Below, one piece after another: positions 1 to 6,040 of a DNA stretch of 6,813 nt. Every line of letters begins with the position of its first letter. Within the stretch, counting starts at the first letter, position 1. The position numbers were made by a program, and so were the translations under genes. The stretch is from Solirubrobacterales bacterium (GTDB taxonomy: Bacteria; Actinomycetota; Thermoleophilia; Solirubrobacterales; Solirubrobacteraceae): NCBI GenBank assembly GCA_013696535.1, contig JACCYI010000113.1, positions 1 to 6,813 on the forward strand, read 5' to 3'. The notes below the pieces were generated by a model. It saw only the letters and a program-made list of their open reading frames with translations. It was not told where the DNA came from and ran no database searches.

Positions 1-37
1 GGGCGGACCCGGATCGACCGGTGACCAGAACCCTGCT

Positions 38-250
38 TCAAGAGTCCTCGAGGCGGTCGACGAACCACCGGAGCACGGTCTGACGGATGGTGGGGTCTTG
101 GACGAGCTCGACGCCGTGTCCCAGAGCGTTCGTGTCGCGAACGACTCTGATGCCGCCGTGTCCACGGGCGTTGGCGAGGGCCGCTACGATCTCGGACTCC
201 TGAGCGGTCAGCAGGACGTCATGAGCTCGCAGTGCTCGGGGACTTCTCAA
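38..250 (-). pseudogene. C-terminal remnant, possibly of an alpha/beta hydrolase
   Basis: The 70-codon open frame has no convincing start: the only initiator is a TTG at 250 with no Shine-Dalgarno. Its last 30 or so residues (ALGHGVELVQDP, then a TVLRWFVDRL helix) resemble the end of alpha/beta hydrolases, where a catalytic His in a GHG context is followed by a final amphipathic helix. The sense piece before it (HDVLLTAQESEIVAAL) could be the strand and helix that precede the His. The nucleophile elbow and acid are absent, so it would be inactive. It lies in the same frame as the ArsR remnant upstream on this strand, separated by a TGA at 317-319 and about 65 bp of sequence with no recognisable homology. 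The family call is by eye and uncertain; that it is a fragment is more secure. Confidence 0.35.
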
Positions 251-316
251 CGGGAGTTGGGGAGAGACCCGCCCAGGCGGCGACGGACCGGCGGAGCGGC
301 CCGCCGGCCGCGTAAG

Positions 317-526
317 TCACCGCGGTCGCTCCCCGAGGCGCCCGGGAGGGTTCCGGCTGCGCCGTCGCGGTCGGAGTCGTCTGCGCTGAGGGGACGGGGT
401 TGGCGCGAAGGGCTCAGCCAGATCCCCCACCGTCTGCTCCCACTCGACCAAGCGGCCGAGCATCGCCCGCCGCGGTCCGTTCGACAACGCTTGAAAGACG
501 GCGCCCATCTCGGAACTTTCAACCAT
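317..526 (-). pseudogene. Truncated ArsR-family transcriptional repressor (N-terminal part only)
   Basis: From an ATG at 526 the first 41 residues match the N-terminus of ArsR/SmtB-type winged-helix repressors: MVESSEMGAVFQALSN, then GPRRAMLGRL, then EQTVGDLAEPFA. These are helices 1 and 2 and the start of the helix before the recognition helix. The expected next segment (of the type MSLPAVSKHL...L..AGLV, which contacts DNA) is missing. After nt 404 the frame becomes a Pro/Arg-rich run and stops at 317, and neither other frame restores the motif, so this is a deletion or replacement rather than a simple frameshift. Family members are usually about 100-120 residues; only about a third is present. 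A TTG at 562 would extend the frame, but the ATG at 526 fits the family start (MVE) and the promoter position. It cannot bind DNA as it stands. Confidence 0.65.
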
Positions 527-535
527 GCGGTTGAA
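518..535. promoter_or_regulatory. Operator palindrome 1 (TTCAACC-N4-GGTTGAA)
   Basis: A perfect 7-bp inverted repeat with a 4-nt centre spans the start codon and the predicted transcription start of the ArsR remnant and touches the -10 box. Its sequence shape fits the 12-2-12-like short dyads bound by ArsR-family dimers. The GGTTGA half-site also encodes the MVE start of the protein, so operator and coding sequence are shared. Binding by an ArsR protein is inferred. Confidence 0.55.
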
Positions 536-562
536 GATAAGACGGGTGTCGCGGAATGTCAA
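534..562 (-). promoter_or_regulatory. Promoter of the ArsR remnant (TTGACA-17-TATCTT)
   Basis: On the minus strand a perfect -35 hexamer TTGACA (562-557) is followed after 17 nt by TATCTT (539-534), which matches the -10 consensus at its TAT start and final T. Transcription would begin near 527-528, within a base or two of the ATG at 526, so the message would be leaderless or nearly so. This agrees with the absence of a Shine-Dalgarno. The promoter has kept its form although the gene it serves is truncated. Confidence 0.6.
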
Positions 563-574
563 CCGTCAGGTTGA
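559..574. promoter_or_regulatory. Operator palindrome 2 (TCAACC-N4-GGTTGA)
   Basis: This is a second copy of the same dyad, with 6-bp perfect arms, overlapping the -35 hexamer of the minus-strand promoter. Its centre is 40 bp from that of palindrome 1, close to a whole number of helical turns, so two dimers could sit on the same DNA face across the promoter. The repetition of the same half-site at both promoter elements is the main evidence that these are real operators. Confidence 0.55.
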
Positions 575-680
575 AGTTCGCAGGGGTGGGTGCCTCGAAG
601 AGTGCTCGCTGCTTGAACACCGGTTGCTAACACCGCCACGGTGCCGCCGCCGTAGGTTCACCGCGAGTTGTTCCTCAAGC

Positions 681-696
681 GGAGGTAAAGGTCTTG
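681..696 (+). promoter_or_regulatory. Shine-Dalgarno GGAGG setting a TTG start
   Basis: GGAGG at 681-685 lies 8 nt before the TTG at 694-696. It decides the start of the phosphoesterase gene: reading from this TTG gives a complete signal peptide, whereas any later ATG or GTG would cut it. Confidence 0.75.
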
Positions 697-3315
697 CGAC
701 GTACCATCGTCCTTTGCGCGGTCGGGTCAGCCATGCTCGTGACCTCCTCGAGCGCGCGAGCGCAGGACCCGCTGCGTAGTGATGCCCCGGTCACTCCGGC
801 CGGGTTTCGGGTTGCACCGGCCGGCCAGGAGCTCGGCGTTCCCCGCTTTGCCACCGGCTTCCAAGGGCCGCTGGGCTCAGCCCTGTCTCCCGATGGAGAT
901 CAGTTGCTGTCGGTGTCGAGCGGCGCGGCCCGCAGGCAGTCCGTCGACTTGTTCGATCTGCAGCGTGGTGCCCGTTCGGACGCTGTGACCTATGACGCGA
1001 CCAAGGCGCTGGGCGAGTCGGCCTTCTACGGGGTCGCGTTCTCGCCTGATGGTCGTCGGGCCTGGGCGTCGGGTGGCGGCCAGGATGTCGTCCACGTGCT
1101 CTCGGTGAAGGATGGGCAGCTCTCGGAGACGGGACAGATCGCGGCTCCGAACTTTCCCGCCGGCCTGGCGTACGGCCGCACGCCACGTGGTCCCAGGCTC
1201 TACGTCGCCAACAACCTCTCCGGGCCGGCCGTGGGGCTCAATCCGCCCGGGAACAGTGTCACGGTGATCGATCCCGACGCCGGCACGGTCTTGAAGAAGA
1301 TCGACTTGGGCGCGGCGCTCCAGCCCTTCGGGGTCGCGTTCGCGCGTGATGGCCGCAAGGCCTACGTGACGAACTGGCTCGGGCGCAACGTGAATGTCAT
1401 CGACACCACGACAGAGGAGAAGATCGCCGAAGTCGCGCTCGACCCCGACCCGCTGCGGGCTGATCATCCGAGCGCCATCGCCGAGAACCCGCGGCGCAAC
1501 GAGGTCTACACGGCCAACGCCAACTCGGACACGGTGTCGGTGATCAACACCGAGTCAGACCAGGTGGCGGCGACCATCGACGTCGCCCTGGTGCCGGGCG
1601 GCCCGAAGGGCGCCAATCCGGACGGACTCGATGTCTCGCCGGACGGGCGCACCCTCTACGTCGCTGAAGCCGGGGAGAACGCCGTCGCGGTGATCGACCT
1701 CGATACCCGTCGGGTGCGCGGCTTCGTGCCGACCTCCTGGTACCCGGCCGACGTCGACGTTTCCCCGGACGGCCGGCGATTGGTGACGACCAACACCAAC
1801 GACTCCGGCGCGGGGCCCAACCCATGTGGACCACTCACCCCACGCACGGACTGCCCGGCGCCCGATCCCGAGAACGATCGCTCCGACGTCCGTGACAGCC
1901 AGTACTCCGGTTCGATGATCAAGGGGTCGCTGACCACGGTCCGTCTGCCGTTCAAGCCGGGACGCCTGCGCCGGCTGACCGCCCGAGTGCGAGCCAACAA
2001 CCAGGCCCGGGCGCGTGCCCAGCGCAAACCGGCGGCCCTCAACGCCATCAAGCACGTCATCTACGTCATCAAGGAGAACCGCACCTACGATCAGGTCTTT
2101 GGGTCCTTGAACGAGGGCAACGGGGACGCGTCGCTCAATCTCTTCGACGACCGCTCGGCACCCAACCACCGGGCGCTGGCCCGACGCTTCGGCCTTTACG
2201 ACAACTTCTACGCCGACGCCGAGGCGTCCGCTGACGGTCACAACTGGGCGACCCAGGCCAATTCCACCGATTACGTCGACAAGACGTGGCCGATCAACTA
2301 CTCGCCGCGTCCGCGCGGGAGCCAGCGGGCGTACGACTTCGAGAACGTTCCGCTCGCGCAGCAGTTCCTCACCGAGCCGCTGCCGTCGGATCCGAGCGTG
2401 TTCCGCTCGGCGGCCGCCCAGACGGTCGGGTACCTCTGGGACAACGCGTGGGCGCGCGGGGTGTCCTATCGCAGCTACGGCGAGTACACCCGCTTCCCCG
2501 GGGACTGCACGCAGCCGCGAGACAACGCATCCGACACCACCCACCTGCAAGCCCGCTTCGGCGACCCGGTCGACGTCGAGTACCCGGGATACAACATGAG
2601 CTGCTCAGATCACGTCGACCGTGAGCCGGAGTGGGAACGCGAATTCCGGGAGCACGAGGCGAACGGGTCCCTTCCGGCGCTTTCGATAGTGCGCCTGCCC
2701 AACGACCACACGAACGGCACCCGGGCGGGCCAATCGACGCCTGAGAGCTACATGGCCGACAACGACCTCGCGTTGGGTCGGATGGTCGACACGCTGTCGC
2801 ATTCGGATTACTGGGACGACACGGTGATGTTGGTCACCGAGGACGATGCCCAGAACGGACCGGATCACGTCGACGCACACCGGACCCTGGCGCTCGTCAT
2901 CAGCGCCTACAACCAACGCGGTGGAGTGGACTCCACCCACTACGACACCTCGGCGATGGTCGCCACCGCGGAAGACCTGCTCGGCCTGCCGCCCATGAGC
3001 ATCGTCGACCAGCGCGCCAGCCGGATGTGGCCACTATTCGACTCGCGACCTGACTCGTCCCCCTATAAGGCGCGCCAACCTGAAGTCATTCCCTTCGGAC
3101 AGCCTGACGCCCCGCGCAACCCGCCCACCGCCCCGATGGCACGCCAGTCAGCTTCCTGGGACTTCACCAAGGAAGACGCCACCCCGGAGATCGGCCTCAA
3201 CCAGGCGATCTGGAAGTCGATCCGAGGCCGCCGCTCGGAGATGCCGGCGCCGCGCCACGAGCACATCATCGGATCACAACCCAACGACGAGGAAGGCGAA
3301 AGCGAAGAGCGATAG
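694..3315 (+). CDS. Secreted YncE-like beta-propeller / phosphoesterase fusion protein
   Basis: The 873-residue product starts with a signal peptide (MRRT, hydrophobic IVLCAVGSAMLV, cleavage likely after SSARA near residue 23), so it is exported. Residues about 55-370 hold YncE/YVTN-type propeller blades with repeated SPDGR turns (near 65, 117, 218, 315, 357) and VxVID strands (189-193, 233-237, 331-335). A linker with two cysteines (378, 387) and a basic patch leads to a phosphoesterase domain (about 450-780) of the acid phosphatase/phospholipase C superfamily. That domain has KENRTYD at 460-466, SADGHNW at 512-518, RLPNDHTNG at 667-675 and TEDDAQNGPDHVDAHR at 715-730. These Glu/Asn, Asp and His clusters are the expected metal and catalytic residues. 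This architecture is known as a bifunctional YncE/alkaline phosphatase-family protein. The substrate is unknown: a phosphate monoester or a phospholipid head group is possible. The acidic tail (EEGESEER) overlaps the convergent TSUP fragment's frame. The gene looks intact and stands alone. Confidence 0.9.
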   Translation: MRRTIVLCAVGSAMLVTSSSARAQDPLRSDAPVTPAGFRVAPAGQELGVPRFATGFQGPLGSALSPDGDQLLSVSSGAARRQSVDLFDLQRGARSDAVTYDATKALGESAFYGVAFSPDGRRAWASGGGQDVVHVLSVKDGQLSETGQIAAPNFPAGLAYGRTPRGPRLYVANNLSGPAVGLNPPGNSVTVIDPDAGTVLKKIDLGAALQPFGVAFARDGRKAYVTNWLGRNVNVIDTTTEEKIAEVALDPDPLRADHPSAIAENPRRNEVYTANANSDTVSVINTESDQVAATIDVALVPGGPKGANPDGLDVSPDGRTLYVAEAGENAVAVIDLDTRRVRGFVPTSWYPADVDVSPDGRRLVTTNTNDSGAGPNPCGPLTPRTDCPAPDPENDRSDVRDSQYSGSMIKGSLTTVRLPFKPGRLRRLTARVRANNQARARAQRKPAALNAIKHVIYVIKENRTYDQVFGSLNEGNGDASLNLFDDRSAPNHRALARRFGLYDNFYADAEASADGHNWATQANSTDYVDKTWPINYSPRPRGSQRAYDFENVPLAQQFLTEPLPSDPSVFRSAAAQTVGYLWDNAWARGVSYRSYGEYTRFPGDCTQPRDNASDTTHLQARFGDPVDVEYPGYNMSCSDHVDREPEWEREFREHEANGSLPALSIVRLPNDHTNGTRAGQSTPESYMADNDLALGRMVDTLSHSDYWDDTVMLVTEDDAQNGPDHVDAHRTLALVISAYNQRGGVDSTHYDTSAMVATAEDLLGLPPMSIVDQRASRMWPLFDSRPDSSPYKARQPEVIPFGQPDAPRNPPTAPMARQSASWDFTKEDATPEIGLNQAIWKSIRGRRSEMPAPRHEHIIGSQPNDEEGESEER

Positions 3316-3700
3316 CGCTGCGGAGATGATGGCCGCAAGGCGGCGCCGACGGTGCCAGACCGCGAGCAGGACCGCCGCAGCCACCAGGAGTTGCAGAGAC
3401 GCGACGGGCAGGATTCGCAGCAGTACCGCCCCCAACCCGAGGCCGGGAGGTGACCAGGCCGCAAGGGAGAGGACGTCGCGCGCAGAAGATTGTGGGCGGC
3501 TTCCGTCGGCGATGAGCACCAGCACGTCCACGACGATCCCGGTCGCCACGATAGTGGCGACCGCCTGCTGCGGACTCAACACCGCGGACAACACCGGTGC
3601 GCTCAGGAGCGCGAACCCGAAATCGGGTCGAGGTCTGCAACGCGGCGCTGAGTACGAGAATCACGGCGGACGCGGCGGTCTGCCCCAGGATCGAGTCCAT
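3274..3700 (-). pseudogene. Frameshifted, truncated TSUP (TauE/SafE-like) permease
   Basis: The gene begins at an ATG at 3700 (a GTG at 3706 is also possible) with no clear Shine-Dalgarno. It reads MDSILGQTAASAVILVLSAALQTST, the usual TSUP opening. After a GGG run at 3625-3627 (plus strand) the homology moves to another frame: removing one G gives QTSTDFGFALLSAPVLSAVL, followed by SPQQAVATIVATGIVVDVLV, the conserved first transmembrane hairpin of sulfite/organosulfonate exporters. Homology runs on through AAWSPPGLGLGAVLLRILP and LQLLVAAAVLLAVWHRRRR, that is, four or so membrane segments. Real homology then ends near 3340. The last part, to the stop at 3274, is antisense to the phosphoesterase tail. 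TSUP proteins are about 240-260 residues; here only the first half remains. The frameshift and missing half make function very unlikely, unless the frameshift is a sequencing error. Confidence 0.7.
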
Positions 3701-3709
3701 CAGCACCAG

Positions 3710-3736
3710 GACAGGTCAAAGCTGCGCACACCTGTC
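3710..3736. repeat. Inverted repeat GACAGGT-N13-ACCTGTC
   Basis: Perfect 7-bp arms at 3710-3716 and 3730-3736 lie immediately upstream of the TSUP fragment's start and about 45 bp from the tRNA fragment. It could be the operator of the broken permease gene, or a weak hairpin. It has no T-tract, so it is not a standard intrinsic terminator. Confidence 0.3.
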
Positions 3737-3781
3737 ACGGGTTACGCGACCACGATGCCCGCGACGCGCTACTCCGTGCCA

Positions 3782-3822
3782 AGGCGACGATCGGAATCGA
3801 ACCGGTGTAAACGGCTTTGCAG
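3782..3822 (-). tRNA. 3' half of tRNA-Cys(GCA); candidate integration (att) site
   Basis: Read on the minus strand this is the 3' half of a tRNA-Cys: anticodon loop CTGCAAA (anticodon GCA at 3820-3818), stem strand GCCGT, variable TTAC, T-arm ACCGG-TTCGATT-CCGAT, acceptor strand CGTCGCC and discriminator T at 3782. TGG replaces CCA after it. The T-stem has one mismatch (C-A). There is no 5' half: the 26 or so nt that should hold the acceptor and D-arm lack GGCGACG or any D-arm. An ACGGC that could pair with GCCGT lies upstream (3830-3826), but it would leave a 10-nt loop. A fragment running exactly from the anticodon loop to the 3' end is the usual crossover segment of tyrosine integrases that use tRNA genes. 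Its orientation puts the integrated element to the right (above 3823), with the intact tRNA at that element's far end, outside the window. It is not a working tRNA. Confidence 0.65.
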
Positions 3823-3924
3823 TCGGCCGTCTATAGGGGTTCTTGGCTCTGGCGCGATCTGCGGCATGTTGAGATGTGCCCAGTTACGCATGCGCGACGA
3901 AGCCGAAGAGCGTGAGAGGGGCTC

Positions 3925-4021
3925 GGCTGCGGGATCGACCCCTTGCACTGTGGCACGGCATCCATGCCGTGCCGGTCGTTCGGGGATCGGTCCCGCAGCC
4001 GGCGGGACCCCGAATAAGGGG
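3925..4021 (+). ncRNA. Nested-hairpin leader ahead of the ArdC-like gene
   Basis: Three dyads are packed in about 100 nt. An outer stem pairs 3925-3942 with 3982-4000 (GGCTGCGGGA with TCCCGCAGCC perfect, then eight more pairs with one wobble and one bulged A at 3986). Inside it, 3952-3961 (GGCACGGCAT) pairs with 3964-3973 as a near-continuous palindrome, with only CC between the arms. A third short stem pairs CCCC (4008-4011) with GGGG (4018-4021), and the latter is part of the Shine-Dalgarno of the next gene. This could be a structured 5' leader controlling translation of the ArdC-like gene, or a DNA-level element such as an origin of transfer or replication. I cannot match it to a named RNA family. 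The 90 bp before it (3831-3924) holds nothing I can identify. Confidence 0.45.
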
Positions 4022-4029
4022 AGGGCATC

Positions 4030-4185
4030 ATGCCCGCAAGGTCGTTACCGACGAGGAGCGCCAAGCGCGTCGCGGCCGACCGGCAGCGCACGCGCGAGGC
4101 GGTCGAGGCGCCGCGCGTCAGCGAGGGCTGGCAGTGGTGGCTTCGCCTGCGCCACCACTTCCACACCTACTGCCTCGTTATCTAG
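4030..4185 (+). pseudogene. Truncated ArdC-like (DUF1738-type) antirestriction protein, N-terminus only
   Basis: An ATG at 4030 follows a strong GGGGAGG (4018-4024) with 5-nt spacing. The 51-residue product carries the N-terminal signature of ArdC-type proteins of plasmids and conjugative elements: a basic/acidic helix (ADRQRTREAVEA), then SEGWQWWLRLRHHFHTYCL, which corresponds to the family's segment with the pattern W..WL..R..FH.YSL.N. The next expected residues (N-Q/T-LLIA..QRP.AT.VAG) are absent. The sequence becomes VI and stops at TAG 4183-4185. Full proteins are around 300 residues and carry the ssDNA-binding domain and often a metallopeptidase domain, so this is a stub. The break, at about 4177-4183, coincides with the end of the Tn554-like cassette. 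The excellent ribosome site suggests recent interruption. The family call rests on a short segment. Confidence 0.55.
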
Positions 4186-4203
4186 GGGTGTCCGCGTCGT
4201 TGT

Positions 4204-4222
4204 CCGATCTCCGCTGGATCGG
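4204..4222 (-). terminator. Weak hairpin downstream of the stress-protein gene
   Basis: CCGATC (4204-4209) and GATCGG (4217-4222) form a 6-bp stem with a 7-nt loop, about 50 nt beyond the stop of the minus-strand operon. There is no T-tract on either strand, so it would at most slow polymerase or protect the 3' end. It could also be part of the transposon end. Confidence 0.25.
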
Positions 4223-4271
4223 CGCGTTGGTGACATGTCGTTGAAGGGGCGTGTGGCTGTCGGCGGTGTGC

Positions 4272-4796
4272 TCAGTGAGGTGGCGAGGGCCGCGGAGGTG
4301 CTCCGTGTGGTGGTGGTGGCGGGATCGTCGCGAGCGCGGGCGGGATGTCGGGCCAGATGAGTAGTACGCGGCAGGGGGCGTGGTCGACGACGAAGCGCGC
4401 TGCGGGCCCGAGGCTGCGCGGCCCGAGCCGTGCGTGGTCGCCGTCGCGCGCGAGGACGAGGATGTCCATGCGCTCGGCTACGGCGACGACCTCGTGCTCG
4501 ACGCGCCCGCGGCGCGCCTCGAGCTTGGTTGGCCGTCCGAGTCGTGTCTGGGCGTCGGCGAGCAGCGCTTGCGCGGCTTGCTCGGAGATCGCGCGCAGCG
4601 GGTCGGGAGTCGCGTGTGGAGGCGGGTGTCGGCCCAGCAGGCCGTGGCGCGCGGCGCGGGCGACGGTTTCGGGTTCGGTGCTGGCGACGTGCAGCAGCGT
4701 GATGTCGGTGTCGGTGGGCAGGATCGCGGCGGCCTCGGCGACGGTCGCCTCCCAGGTGTCTTCGACGATCCAGACGAGCGCGCGCATCTTAGTCAT
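4272..4796 (-). CDS. Universal stress protein (UspA family)
   Basis: The start chosen is the ATG at 4796, which overlaps the permease stop as ATGA (4793-4796), giving 174 residues. A second ATG three codons later (4787) is possible. The fold is read as: first strand MRALVWIVEDTWEA (4-17), second strand DITLLHVAS (31-39), a middle helix with EQAAQALLADAQTRLG (72-87), strand DILVLARDG (111-119), and the nucleotide-binding region LGPRSLGPAARFVVDHAPCRVLLI (124-147). The last of these resembles the G-xx-G-x9-G-S/T loop of ATP-binding Usp proteins, but with Ala-Ala after LGP. Residues 151-174 form a Pro-rich tail with two His, not typical of the family. Cytoplasmic. Coupling to the permease suggests that it modulates the transporter, as Usp domains do for several permeases; that is inferred. 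Confidence 0.8.
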   Translation of the reverse strand: MTKMRALVWIVEDTWEATVAEAAAILPTDTDITLLHVASTEPETVARAARHGLLGRHPPPHATPDPLRAISEQAAQALLADAQTRLGRPTKLEARRGRVEHEVVAVAERMDILVLARDGDHARLGPRSLGPAARFVVDHAPCRVLLIWPDIPPALATIPPPPPHGAPPRPSPPH

Positions 4797-6040
4797 GCCT
4801 GCAGCGCGAACCATAGGAGAACGGTCGCCGCGGCGAGCGTTGCGGGTACTGTGAGCGCGCCGAGGCGAACGAACTCGCTGAGCTTGACGTCGCTGTCCTC
4901 GGCGTGCAGGACGCGTCGCCACAAGAGCGTGGCGAGCGATCCGACGTAAGTCAGGTTGGGGCCGACGTTGACGCCGATTAGCATCGCGAGGACGGCGCCT
5001 TCACCGCTGGTGGCGGCGACCGGGACAAGCATGAGTGTCGCGGGTAAGTTGTTGACCAGGTTCGCGAGGATGGCGCTTAGCGCGGCGATCGTGAGCAGGT
5101 CGGTCAGCGAGCCGCCCGCCGGTAGTACTTCGCGGACCGCTGAGGCGAGCCCGTTGTCGCTGGCGGCTTGCACGATCACCGCGAGCCCGAGGACGAAGAC
5201 GAGAAAGCCGGGCTCGATCGCGCGCGCCAGCCTGACCGGCGTCGTGGTGCGTCGGGCAAGCGCGGGCACGGTGATTGCCGTGGCGCCCGCGGCCGCGACC
5301 CACAAGGGCTCGATCCCGACGACTGAGCTGAGCGCGAAGCCGGCAAGCGTGAGTGCGAGCACGGCGAGCGCGAAGCGAGACAACCTTTGCCGTGCCGGTG
5401 GCGTGGTGGGGCGGCGCGCACGGTCGAGTTCGACCGCGAAGAAGCGCCTGAACACGATCCATTCGACGACCACTGCGGCGATCGTTGGGAGCGCCATCAG
5501 CGCGGCGAAGCGCGCGAACGACAGCCCGCTGGCGTGAAAGGCAAGCAGGTTGGTGAGATTGGACACGGGCAGGAGCAGCGAGGCCGAGTTAGCGAGGTGC
5601 GAGCAGGCGTAGACGTGCGGCGTGGGGCTTGTGCGCATCCGCGCTGCCGTGGCGAAGACCACGGGGGTGAGCAGCACGATGGTCGCGTCGAGACTGAGTA
5701 CCGCCGTGATTCCCGTCGCGATCGCGAACACGAACGCCAGCAGCCGCTGCGGACTTCCCCGCGAGCCGCGGGCCATGACCACCCCGATGGCCTCGAAAAG
5801 CCCCTCGCGCCGGCAGCCGTCGGCGATCAGTAGCAGCGCCGCGAGGAAGCCAACCGTTGGGCCCAGCTGGCGTAGTGCGTCGCCCGCGTGTGACGGTCTG
5901 AGGGCGCCAACGGTGACGAGGACAACGGCACCGGCGGTCGCGGCGACCGCTTCAGACAGATATGGGGGCCGTGTGACTGCCGCCGCGAGCGTCCCCGCCA
6001 GGATCACCAGCGCGAGCCCGAGCGCGACGCCGTCAGGCAC
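4793..6040 (-). CDS. ArsB/SLC13-type (ion transporter superfamily) permease
   Basis: This 415-residue membrane protein has about ten to eleven hydrophobic segments. Family marks are LSLDATIVLLTPVVF (116-129), ACSHLANSASLLLPVSNLTN (145-164), ANLVNNLPATLMLVP (326-340) and GVNVGPNLTYVGSLATLLWR (356-375). The SNxTN and NNLP segments are the two re-entrant hairpin motifs of this superfamily, and GPNLTxxGSLATLLW is typical of ArsB. Arsenite efflux is the closest known role, but ArsB usually has FANDGAALILTP where this has SLDATIVLLTP, and no arsA, arsC or intact arsR is nearby, so another anion is possible. I chose the GTG at 6040, which overlaps the TnpC-like stop by 8 nt and has AGGG shortly upstream. 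An ATG at 6079 would add 13 residues. The open frame continues upstream to 6787, but that part is antisense-like noise across the recombination genes. Confidence 0.8.
   Translation of the reverse strand: MPDGVALGLALVILAGTLAAAVTRPPYLSEAVAATAGAVVLVTVGALRPSHAGDALRQLGPTVGFLAALLLIADGCRREGLFEAIGVVMARGSRGSPQRLLAFVFAIATGITAVLSLDATIVLLTPVVFATAARMRTSPTPHVYACSHLANSASLLLPVSNLTNLLAFHASGLSFARFAALMALPTIAAVVVEWIVFRRFFAVELDRARRPTTPPARQRLSRFALAVLALTLAGFALSSVVGIEPLWVAAAGATAITVPALARRTTTPVRLARAIEPGFLVFVLGLAVIVQAASDNGLASAVREVLPAGGSLTDLLTIAALSAILANLVNNLPATLMLVPVAATSGEGAVLAMLIGVNVGPNLTYVGSLATLLWRRVLHAEDSDVKLSEFVRLGALTVPATLAAATVLLWFALQA

Noticed and set aside
98..574. 158-codon plus-strand frame
   Set aside because: It is antisense to the ArsR and hydrolase remnants, and its start has no Shine-Dalgarno.
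1555..2550. 331-codon open frame on the minus strand
   Set aside because: It is fully antisense to the phosphoesterase gene, with Val/Gly/Arg-rich noise and no domain. Such frames are expected opposite GC-rich genes.
3782..3853. Complete tRNA-Cys gene on the minus strand
   Set aside because: No acceptor 5' strand (GGCGACG) or D-arm is present at the right distance, and forcing the anticodon stem gives a 10-nt loop.
3925..4000. Intrinsic terminator
   Set aside because: The stem is long and GC-rich, but no T-run follows on either strand, and a gene with a strong ribosome site begins 30 nt later.
3326..4360. 344-codon plus-strand frame
   Set aside because: It crosses the TSUP fragment, the tRNA fragment and the hairpin leader, is low-complexity Arg/Ala/Ser and has no ribosome site. 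The short ArdC-like frame within it reads in another phase.
4380..4949. 189-codon plus-strand frame
   Set aside because: It is antisense to the universal stress protein and permease genes and has no recognisable motif.
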